From: Homarus americanus
Lineage: Eukaryota; Arthropoda; Malacostraca; Decapoda; Nephropidae
Length of the DNA: 64,000 nucleotides
NCBI RefSeq assembly: GCF_018991925.1
Contig: NW_024751782.1
Coordinates: 322,965-386,964, forward strand
Reading direction: 5' to 3'
The notes under the pieces are model-generated. The model had not been told where the DNA came from, did not search any database, and saw nothing but the letters and a program-made list of their open reading frames with translations. Shown here in pieces: positions 1-8,628 of the stretch. The translations under genes were made by a program, and so were the position numbers. Within the stretch, counting starts at the first letter, position 1, and each line of letters starts with the position of its first letter.

Positions 1-553
1 TTGTTAATTGTCTTGTACAGTAAATACCAGACTTCATCCCAATTTGATATCAACAGAGGACTTACCATGGTGATATAAACACGGAACTCCACTCCCACAG
101 ACGCCCTCACCACACTAGATAGATTTACAACTCACAGGTAAACTCCTTGTAATATATAAAGGGAAAACGCTTGGTGTAGAGTTGCTATATCCTGGTAGCA
201 ATTGTTAACATGTCTGATATAATTGTCAGTATCAATAATGAAACTTTTAACGAGGGTTAAGTTAGGTAATATACTGTACAAAATATTCTATAAAAATAAT
301 TCAACTGAGTGAAACTCTATTTGGCAGTAAAGGTGACGTAATTCTATCCCAGAAAGTCATCCTAACATTTACCTTTCAAGTATCAGACGTTTTATCAAAT
401 AAAACATCATGGAAAATCACCGCCCAAGTAAACTCTGCTGAGCAATCTCTGTCAAAAGTCGGGTGTGAGGCTGTAAACAGGCGGTAATATCACACGTTCC
501 TCAACGACGAGGCGACAACAACCTTTTACACTCCCATCATATAAACGAATCTA
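1..553. other. non-coding, nothing recognised
   Basis: AT-rich sequence with no long open frame and no repeat or RNA motif that I recognise. Its right edge carries the nonamer CATATAAAC at 538-546, which recurs just beyond the mobile element that follows. Confidence 0.6.
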
Positions 554-1292
554 GGTAAATTTCTCGAAATCAATTGCTCGACAGTAAATTGCTCGAAATC
601 AATTGCTCGAAAAATAATTTCTCGAACTATCAATTGCTCGACAGTAAATTGCTCGAAATAATTTCTCGAACTCGACAGTAAATTGCTCGAAATCAATTAT
701 TTAACGGTTGAATACTGTAGCAGTTCGAAGCTCGAAGCACCACGTCAGTTGAGCACTGCGCCTGCGCCGTCTAACGACACGTCAACGTAGCAAGTTATAT
801 AAGGAGCCTCAACACTCACCTTAGCAGGGGGGCGCTTGTGGTAGAAGCGGTACTGCTCTTGCCTCGCAAGCAAGATGTCATGGGTTCGATTCCCGGGCCG
901 GCGGAAGTTGTTTGGACACTCTTCCTAGCCCCCTTGGTCCCTGTTCACCTAGCAGTAAAGTAGGTACCTGCTGTAAATCGAAAGGTTGCGAATTCGTATT
1001 CAGGGAAAGTTGTTGGAGCTTCTAAACTTGAACACCTTAGCAGTCAGTCTTCTAGGGCTTTCTCTCTGGGCTGACTTACCACACGGTGGCAGGGCTACTC
1101 TCTGTACGTGTGGTTCTCCCTTTCTTCCCATAGCAACCATATTCATTGTCATTAGACTTGCCTTACAGTCTTCATTAAACCACAATTTTCGAGCAATCTG
1201 CCTTTCGAGCAATTGATCGTTCGAGATATTATTTTTCGCGCAATTGATTTCGAGCAATTTACTGTCGAGCAATTGATTTCGAGAAATTTACC
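554..1292. mobile_element. terminal-inverted-repeat element (MITE-like), about 740 bp
   Basis: The left end (from 554) and the reverse complement of the right end (back from 1292) match over roughly 70 bp. Both begin GGTAAATTTCTCGAAATCAA and continue with the same alternation of short blocks such as CAATTGCTCGA and ACAGTAAATTGCTCGA. Each terminal repeat is therefore itself built of short tandem subrepeats. The nonamer CATATAAAC lies on both sides (538-546 and 1300-1308) and could be a target-site duplication if the true ends lie 7 bp further out. No transposase is encoded; the two open frames inside (986-1216 plus, 1000-1272 minus) have no recognisable domain. A tRNA-like SINE occupies the middle. 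The size, termini and lack of coding capacity fit a non-autonomous DNA transposon. Superfamily is unknown; a 9-bp duplication would suggest a Mutator-like element. Confidence 0.75.
825..985 (+). mobile_element. tRNA-Ala-derived SINE-like sequence
   Basis: The unit at about 829-902 folds like a degenerate tRNA. It has an A-box-like stretch (TGGTAGAAGCGG), an anticodon arm CTTGC/GCAAG with a 7-base loop that places CGC (alanine) at the anticodon, and a canonical T-loop B box GGGTTCGATTCCC. The acceptor and T stems pair imperfectly and there is no 3' pairing typical of a working tRNA. The sequence runs on without a break into a tRNA-unrelated body (910-985), which is how tRNA-derived SINEs look. 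It sits inside the inverted-repeat element, so either it inserted there or the element captured it. Confidence 0.65.
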
Positions 1293-1308
1293 GGATACCC
1301 ATATAAAC

Positions 1309-1918
1309 ATGTAGGTACGATATTACTTCCTTATTACATCTATCTACTTTTTTATTTAGACTTACTGAGGAGAACACATAAGAGATGGTGAAATTAACTC
1401 AAGTGTGATGATCGACCTCAAGGTTACAATAGAGATGACACGTGGTTAGGCACCTCTGTATAGCATGAATCTTTTATGCCATCAGCCAACACAGGATAAA
1501 TATTTCTGGCGGGAAACTAATAATGACGTAGACCAGTTCACAAGTTCTAGAGATGATGAGGTGGCCGAGTATTTTATAACTCTATTTAAGGGAGTAATTT
1601 TACATATAATGTAGATTTTGTGTCATTTTCATGGTAGGGGATGTTAGGCAGGTGGACGAACACTGGCTGGGTCCCGTGGTTGAGAAATAATTAGGTTTAG
1701 ACTAGTCGTTAGGTAAAACCTCGTCAGGGGAAGACAATTTAATATTTTCATTTCTGCCAGAAGACTCAGGAATTTAATTTTACCATGGAATGCTTATATC
1801 ACAGTCGTCGTGTCACTTTAAAGTCAAACCTTGAGGTGTGTAATACTGTCACAGTCATCCATTTAAATAAACATAAAATTTATGTTTACCTTTAAGATTA
1901 TAACCCTGACCTAAACTA
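1309..1918. other. non-coding, nothing recognised
   Basis: Anonymous AT-rich DNA between the TIR element and the TTAGG block. No open frame, repeat or RNA motif stands out. Confidence 0.6.
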
Positions 1919-1920
1919 TA

Positions 1921-2046
1921 CTAATCTAACTTAACCTAACCTAACCTAACATAACCTAACCTAACCTAACCTAACCTAACCTAACCAAGCCTAACCTGAC
2001 CTAACCTAACCTAACCTAACCTAACCTAACCAAACCTAAACTAACC
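1921..2046 (-). repeat. interstitial TTAGG telomere-type repeat
   Basis: About 125 bp made almost wholly of CCTAA pentamers on the plus strand, which is (TTAGG)n on the minus strand, the canonical arthropod telomere repeat. Several units are mutated (CTTAA, CATAA, CAAGC, CAAAC), so this is an old interstitial tract and not an active telomere. A short echo (GTTAGGTTAGGTTAG) occurs at 13474-13488. Confidence 0.9.
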
Positions 2047-3124
2047 TCCTCCAGGTAGTGCGAAGGTGGTTAATCTTTACATAAATTAAGCTGGGGGCTA
2101 ATCTTCAGAGGATCCCTAATTTATGCATAAAAGAGCAACTGTACATGAAAATTACTCATCTAAATAACATCTACAAGTTTCAAGTCTGATATCAATGACA
2201 TTTCTCCCTTTAGTGAATAGTAACAACAATAATTCTGAACCTCAATCTTCCTAACACACTATCCAGTCACTATGTTCATCACACCATGAACCCAGATAAC
2301 TAACATGGAAAGCTCTCACTATTTACATATCTATGAACTAGCCAAAACTACCTTGAACATCATCCCTCGTTTTCATATTCTTCGTGTCTTTCGTCCTCAC
2401 AATAAATCATCCCTTACGAAAGACTTACTTAACCCTTCCATGCAGTATAAGAAGGGCAGACATCCTGATCTCCCTTTGTATTCAGCACCAGCGTACAATC
2501 TTAAGCCTTGTTAATGATCTTCTATCCTCCATCACCTCCGTGTCCTGTCGTTCTGTATCGTCACTCTTTTGTTTTTACTATTAACTGTATAGATAGTTTA
2601 ATAGATAGTGCAATAGATATTTTAATGAGGAATGTCCGATCTTCCTGCCTCGTCTCTTTTTTTTTTATGCATACGTTCTCCACTGAATGTTAACAGAAAA
2701 TAGAGGAATGTTTCCCTCCAGCCTATTCTCATTCCTCGTATCAGGGGAAATAGGTCACTGCACTCTTACTTTCATCACGTATGCTGTGGCTTTACAATAT
2801 TAAGCCGTGTAAACACCTTTCAGCGTTCGAAAATTAATATTCCAGAAAGCAAATACCTTTCGGCATATACCAACATACTGCAATATCTCTAAACATCTAC
2901 ATACGATAACTTAACTTAATCAACCAGAAGCAAATTACTATAATATCAATGAACACAAACACCTCCGCATCTAGAATCTAATATCTCTTAATGTAATAAG
3001 GGACAAATAAACTCAGCTTGACCTCTTGAGTATAGTGTCATGAGCATCATTATAATTGTGACGAAGTTGCTCTGTACACCACTCTTACCTGACCTCTCAC
3101 AAAGTCCACCAGAAATTAAAGATG
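2047..3124. other. non-coding, nothing recognised
   Basis: AT-rich. Short overlapping open frames at 2305-2693 have low-complexity composition, no known motif and no codon bias I can detect. I treat them as chance. Confidence 0.55.
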
Positions 3125-3465
3125 GTAAGACCAACAGAAGGCCACAGGACCTACAGAAGGCCACAGGACCAACAGAAGGCCACAGGACCAACAGAAGGCC
3201 ACAGGGGCCACAGAAGGCCACAGGACCGACAGAGGGCCACAAGACCCACAGAAGGCCACTGGACCCACAGAGGGACACAGGACCCACAGAGGGACACAGG
3301 ACCCACAGAAGGCCACAAGACCCACAGAAGGCCACAGGACCCACAGAAGGCCACAGGACCCACAGAAGGCCACTGGACCCACAGAGGGACACAGAAGGCC
3401 ACAAGACCAACAGAAGGCCACAGGACCCACAGAGGGCCACAAGACCTATAGAAGGTCACAGGAAC
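3125..3465. repeat. 18-bp minisatellite
   Basis: About 19 copies of a GC-rich 18-bp unit, roughly CACAGGACCCACAGAAGG, with variants (AGAGGGACA, AGACCAACA). Because 18 is a multiple of three and the unit lacks stops, it stays open in at least five of six frames. This produces apparent proteins of 100-150 residues on both strands, with a repeated THRRPQDPQKA-like or CGSCGLLWVLWPSV-like pattern. The simplest reading is a minisatellite and not a gene. Confidence 0.85.
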
Positions 3466-5130
3466 TATTCATCGAGACAAACCAGAAAGAATTAGAGAAG
3501 CTAACTAGGCCTAAGAAGACAGCAGTATTTAAGGCGTCAGCATAACTCATACAAACCACAATGGTCGAGGCAAGCCAGAAGGACCAAAGTAAGACACACA
3601 GTACTGTAGCTGCCAAGAAAGCCAGTGGGAACAAGAGAAAGCAACAGAACTCCTGGAACCCAGAGGAAATCAGGAGAGCCAACAGGGACCTCGGAAACCA
3701 TCAATACCAATGCAAGCCAACAGAGCACCAGGTAACCAGCAGGACCTATAGGGGAAGCCAACAGAACCCAGGGTCACAAACGATCCCGGTGATGATCTAC
3801 CACAGAACTGGTAAGCCTCGGCACTCGAAACTCGTGGCTCTAACACGGTTTATTAACACATTTCCTGCCTAAGTTACGGCAACAGAAAAATACTTTGTTT
3901 ATTGAGGCCATATCTTTGGTAAGGAACCCGCCGCCAGCACTGTTCGAGAGGGGAGGTGGGTGTACCGGGTCACTACATCCACATGACTGCTCTCACCAGT
4001 TAGTTTGTGAAAAATCTGAATGCTCTGGAGGGCCACAGTTGATTGTTTATGGGTAAAAACTGTCTGGCTGAATTACACTCCGGTATCCACTGGCTTTCAT
4101 CTGATCCTCACCAGCTCGATCTTCTTTCCAAGTCTGTTTATTTACTCATCATTCTCTCGGCTTAATAACGACGGTCTACTTCTTTCCTTCTCTACTTTGT
4201 CTAATTACTCTGTCCCCTTCCTTGTTCTCTATTTACTGTATGCTGAATCCCTCACCTCCCTAGCAATAATTGTCTTTTCTTTTTTTCTCTATCTCTTCAT
4301 CTCTTACCTCTCTTTTCCTTTATCTCTTTTGAACGCCTCTTCTCCCTTGCTGTCTGCTATTTTTCCTCCTTTTCCCTTTCCTTGCATATCCTTTCCTACT
4401 ACCACTTTACATGCAATCCACACACACGCTTTCTTCACTACGATTAGAAAATTTAGCTGAGAACTGTATATACTGTTATGATAAAGCTGTTTGATGAACT
4501 AGGACCTGTGACAGTTTCTAGCCTTCTTACCAACATTACTCAACGTGTACAGTACAACCATCTAAACTGAGGACCTCCACCCAGAGTTCATAATAACGTT
4601 GTTGCTCTTCTTAGCGGGAGTCGTCATACAGCCGGCAGGGGAGTCGGCTACCACTTTGGTCGCGTGTCGCATCTGCTGCCAAGTGGAAGCCAAAATGAAA
4701 AATATGAAGCTGTTAATAGTTGTTGTTTGAGTATCTCGGGAAAGTTTTCTGCATATGCAATTTTCTCGTAGTGTAAACATTATATTGAATGAAATCTGAC
4801 AAGGGAAAACGACAGTGTGAGGTAAATTATGACAAAATAAGAAGGAAAAAAATACAAAACTTGACTATTTAGGAGGAGTTAGCTTTGCCAGGGGCTTCAT
4901 GTCCAGTGTACGGTACCCATACTGGCTAAAATCTCTTGTGTACCATGCAGATATTGACTAAAATCCCTGCATAATCTGCTTATAGTGGCTATGTCGTCGT
5001 TGTACGCGACATAAACTGTCTTTATTTATCATACTAGGAGCTTCATACTGGCTGGTGTTTGGTGTATGTTCCTCATGCTCACAATACCAAAACCTGTTTA
5101 TATTGTACCTATATCAGCTATAAACGTGTA
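3466..5130. other. non-coding, low-complexity patches
   Basis: Contains a 103-codon open frame at 3561-3872 (lysine, glutamine and asparagine rich, no known domain) and a pyrimidine-rich patch at about 4100-4420 that keeps a leucine/serine/phenylalanine-rich frame open by composition alone. I recognise no gene. Confidence 0.5.
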
Positions 5131-5220
5131 CTACTGCTGAAATATTCATTTGGACGAGAAAATACAGGCAAAATAAAAATAACATAGGCACACCTTCACT
5201 CACAGTGTGACCGACCCTCG
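5131..5220 (+). repeat. dispersed direct repeat, copy 1
   Basis: About 90 bp that recurs at 5611-5698. Both copies start CTACTG, share an A-rich middle and end with an almost identical block reading CACAGTGTGACCGACCCTCG. The middle has diverged, so the duplication is not recent. No coding capacity was seen. Confidence 0.65.
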
Positions 5221-5610
5221 AAAGTTTGCTTAGGTCACACTGTATTCGGATACGTTGAATTAACTTCAGATAAGTTTTATTAGATGTTGTTAGATTTTGT
5301 TATGAAAAGACAGGTCCATTTTTTTTAGAAAAATAATTAGTAATAGATAAATTAAAGTAATGATTAGCCGAAGCACAAATTGATTATCACAAAGACGCTA
5401 CTTTTATTCTTTGATACTTTTATTTTTCATAAAAATAGATAAACTTTGATTAAAATTCAACTGCTGGATGAGAGATGGTTTGTATGTAGTGGTGTTGAGG
5501 CTCAACAAACGACTGGAGAAGCACGAGGCATATCAAGAGACAGGTGCCACTACAAACAGAATGTGTTTCAGGCCATGTATGATCAAATATAAGAGACTTA
5601 GGGAGAATTA

Positions 5611-5698
5611 CTACTGAAATAGTGTCTTTGAACGGGAAAAAACAAGGAAAATACATAAATACAGTCCCGTCCTCACTCACAGTGTGACCGACCCTCGC
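5611..5698 (+). repeat. dispersed direct repeat, copy 2
   Basis: Partner of the 5131-5220 repeat in the same orientation, 480 bp downstream. The last 25 bases are nearly identical between the copies and the first 60 only loosely so. Confidence 0.65.
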
Positions 5699-6094
5699 CT
5701 CCACGGTGACCTGCGCTTTTTTGGCGCGTACGAAGCTTAGTGCAGGTGTGAGAAATAACTTTGTGTTATTTACCACGTGTCTCACTACCCCGACCTATAA
5801 ATGTGGACTTTATAGGTAACATAACCAAGATGTATAGAGGAAAAATACAATGTGACGTTATGGCACAGTGAGATGGCACTCACCACAACCTCTCTCTTAA
5901 ATGGAACTATAAAGGACAACTTGCCTCGCCAGGGGTATCGGGATCATGCTGCTGTGAATCCCGTCTCAATGGACATCAGTCAAACATTGACAATGTTGAC
6001 CACAATCTGGGATTGTCAAATAGAACTTTAAAACAAGTAATCAGGAAAGAGCTTGTTGATGGAATTGAAGCGAGCAGATAAGTCCAAACAGGCA
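5699..6094. other. non-coding, nothing recognised
   Basis: No open frame or motif that I can identify between the direct repeat and the inverted repeat. Confidence 0.55.
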
Positions 6095-6164
6095 CTATAG
6101 TATTTCCACGCTAACCTGGCCCATAAGCCCCGCCCCTCTTCTATACTAATAACTGATTAGTTCA
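6095..6164 (+). repeat. inverted-repeat arm (left) flanking a LINE fragment
   Basis: About 70 bp including a GC-rich core CCATAAGCCCCGCCCCT. The reverse complement of 8040-8103 matches it closely from the start of the TTTCCACGCTAACCTG block through AATAACTGATT. The two arms lie 1.9 kb apart and enclose the RNase-H LINE fragment. This is the arrangement expected of terminal inverted repeats of a DNA transposon into which a LINE later inserted. TATAGT is present just outside both arms (6096-6101 and 8099-8104), but it lies in a partly palindromic region, so it is weak evidence for a target duplication. Confidence 0.75.
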
Positions 6165-6234
6165 TAGAAAATTCAAACTAAATATTACCTACGCGGACCT
6201 TAAGCTAAAATTCTGCTCTACCCACTGCTGGGAT

Positions 6235-7970
6235 AAAACACCAGCATCTTTTTAGTTACTGTACATCTCCACCACTAGCGTGGGGGTGGATGCTCGGTAA
6301 GAAACTGAAGGGTTTCTTGAGATTGGTTGGTGGTTAGCATTTTGGCAACCTTCTCTGCTGTGATAGGGGGTTGTATGTTTCTCCTAGCTAATTGTGTTCC
6401 AGGGCACTCTATGAGGTAGTGCTGCAGTGAGTTTTCTGCTCCGCTGTCGCAAGTCTTGCACATGCGCTGCTCTGCTGGTACTTGTACAATGATTTCACAT
6501 ATGCATGGGTATCCAAGTCTCAGTCGGTGGAAGATGACTTCTTCCCTTCTTGTTATGTCCTTCATGAGTGGTGGTCTCTCATAATTCGTGACCAGATAGT
6601 ACCACCTGGCCGATCGTGATACTGGTGTTAATCTTCTATGTTTGTCTATTTTCCACTGGGCAGTTCGTGTTATTGTGGTCTTCTTTATCTGCTCCTGACT
6701 GGGCGGGATGTTCATCTCAATGTTTCGTTGTCCTAACGCAGCCTTGGCAGCAGCATCAGCTCGTTCATTCCCTGGAATTTCGATATGACTGGGCACCCAG
6801 TTAATGATAACTTGCCGATCTTATAGTTTTAACCCTTCCAGTAGGCCAACAACGGATGTCTTGAGATGAATGTTGTCTATAGGGTCTCTGCAGTGTAGTG
6901 CTTCAATAGCACAACGTGAGTCAGTGTGTATTACAATGCCTTGTTGACTGTTTATGGAAGCGTGTCTTAGGGCTCCAAGTATGGCAGCTAGCTCAACTTG
7001 CAAAGTAGAGCATCCATCTGAGGTTCTCCAAAGGGACGTGTTACCTCCTTCTATAGTGAAGGCTGCTCCTGCCTTCGTACTGGTGGTCTCTACAGAACCG
7101 TCTGTGTAATACACTGTACTATTGTGAGGTGTTAGAGCCTTCATGTTTCTCTCTGCTACCTGTCGGAGCTCATGTGGGTTACAGCCAGCCTTTCTTGTCC
7201 CAGTTTGTAGAATGTTGATGACTGCTGGCGGGGACTCCCACGGTGCTGGGGTACTGTAGTCTGGACTCATTGTATCAGGTCCTTTGCTGAGGATTGTGTC
7301 TTTCAATTTCAGTCGATTTACAGCGTCAGCTGCTCACAATAGCCATGTTTTCTTGTTAAAGACATCTCTTAAGGTTCAGTGCTCGTAAGAGTCCATTCTT
7401 GATGTCACTTTCCCGAGCCCTGGTAATCAGTTTTGTTGCAAAGCACGCTGTTAATCGTTCCGCCCTGGTTTGGAGAGATGTGAGACCTGTCTCCATGTGT
7501 AAGTTTTCAATTTTTGTCCACATAGGTACCTTGACAATGACTTTTATAGCGTTATTCTGGGCAACCTCCAATTTCTCCCACTGCCACTTAGACAGTGTGT
7601 TAAGAGCCGGTGTCGCAATGTCTGTTAATGATCGAACGGCGTGTATATACAGTATAGCGTTCTTAGGACTACATGTCCCGCACCCACCTTGGGTCCTGTC
7701 ATGGCTCTCATCATGTTGATTCTCTTACCCATTCGGTCTCTTAGATAGTTTATCTCATTGTCAAATTTGAGGCCTTTGTCAATCCAGATTCCCAGGTATT
7801 TGTATACATTGACCCATTGTAAGGCAATACCTTGTATTTGCAGTTGTGTCACCGGCTCATTGTGTCCAATCATCATGGCTTTCGATTTGGGGATTGATAT
7901 CTTGAACCCGAGACTCATACATTCTTCACTGGTGAGGTCTAGTGCTCTTTGGACTTAACTGATCTGGTTT
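6235..7970 (-). mobile_element. LINE A: 5'-truncated non-LTR retrotransposon with RNase H
   Basis: Reading on the minus strand from about 7965, fragments give the reverse-transcriptase C-terminus in order: a GFKISIPKSKA and YKYLGIWID region at 7918-7625, a VAQNNAIKVI connection region at 7571-7356, an RNase H domain at 7306-6725, and a cysteine-rich tail ending near 6275. The catalytic reverse-transcriptase core and endonuclease are missing, so this is a 5'-truncated copy. Frameshifts separate the first three blocks. Linkage of reverse transcriptase to RNase H and a C-terminal CCHC knuckle is characteristic of I/Jockey/R1-group elements; I cannot choose the clade by eye. It sits between the inverted-repeat arms at 6095-6164 and 8040-8103, probably as a secondary insertion. 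Confidence 0.88.
6275..7306 (-). pseudogene. LINE A RNase H domain and CCHC tail, one premature stop
   Basis: The frame runs from 7306 to 6275 with one in-frame TAA at 6821-6823. Before the stop the protein shows YYTDGS, STLQVELAAI and VIHTDSRCAIEAL, carrying the first three acidic RNase H residues (D, E, D). After it, the same frame continues with NWVPSHIEIPGNERADAAAK, which holds the fourth aspartate. Further on, MCKTCDSGAENSLQHYLIEC is a C-x2-C...H-x4-C knuckle like those ending I/Jockey-group ORF2 proteins. All four catalytic acids are therefore still encoded, which makes the RNase H the best preserved part of this copy. The single nonsense codon would end translation before the fourth aspartate. 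Confidence 0.88.
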
Positions 7971-8039
7971 CTGCTTATAAAAGATCGATATAAATACACG
8001 CTTATATACGCGCAGTCCGTGGGAGGTAAAACACTCAGG

Positions 8040-8103
8040 TGAACCAATCAGTTATTTATGGCTATAGACGAGGGGCGGGGCTTATGGGTCAGGTTAGCGT
8101 GGA
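8040..8103 (-). repeat. inverted-repeat arm (right) flanking a LINE fragment
   Basis: Reverse-complement partner of 6095-6164. It shares the GC-rich core, with one or two substitutions per 20 bases. An open frame runs through the arm into the LINE tail at 8104, but the arm itself encodes nothing recognisable. Confidence 0.75.
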
Positions 8104-8555
8104 AAAGATATAGTCAATCCATTGATTACCATGATGATATGTATCAAGTGAAACCTGTATATGGATCAAGTAACAAGATCACTAGATTACAAGATGCTGT
8201 AACCGCTATATTAAGGTTAGGAATAATTACCTCAGGCAGATGTAAACAAAAATATATAAAAAGTGTGCGTCCAGACATATGGCTACACACTCATCACTAC
8301 GTCTTAGACTATGAAAAAACCCAGATCCTTTAAGGGACATGTCCAAGCACACTGTGTATGCAATGTCACAGCACTTTATCTCGGATGGCAAGATACTAAA
8401 GCTGTATTCACACTTCGCATCTAGTAGGTTAGCAAACGCCATAATATCCTGACCACTGGGATCTCATAAACACCCTTTGTTACCTCTGCTCTGTAACCCT
8501 TTTGGCGCTACTGCCCACAGGATGAGTGTGGGGTGTACAATAAACTAGCTGCTGT
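8104..8555 (+). mobile_element. LINE H copy 1: C-terminal ORF and 3' UTR fragment
   Basis: The plus strand encodes DDMYQVKPVYGSSNKITRLQ followed by a DAVTAILRLG segment. After a gap and frameshift at about 8330 it gives MSKHTVYAMSQHFISDGKIL and SHFASSR. The RLQDAVTARLRLG-like segment and the HHYVLDYEK segment look like the C-terminal region of non-LTR retrotransposon ORF2 proteins. The 3' part (about 8487-8550), around ACAGGATGAGTGTGGGGTG, has a counterpart at about 28950-29003, and both copies also share ATGTATCAAGT near their start. I therefore read both as copies of one family's 3' end. No catalytic domain is present. Confidence 0.6.
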
Positions 8556-8628
8556 GCACGGCAAAATTCAAATTTAATTCTTACAACCTTCTACTGCTAC
8601 AACACCTCTACAAATTGCCCTTATGACC

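Noticed and set aside
3561..3872. 103-codon Lys/Gln/Asn-rich ORF downstream of the 18-bp minisatellite
   Set aside because: No domain and weak similarity to the minisatellite unit (AACAG, CCAGG); probably eroded repeat.
4020..4460. 146-codon leucine/serine/phenylalanine-rich ORF
   Set aside because: Pyrimidine-rich DNA with no regular hydrophobic-segment pattern or known domain; the length is expected from low stop density.
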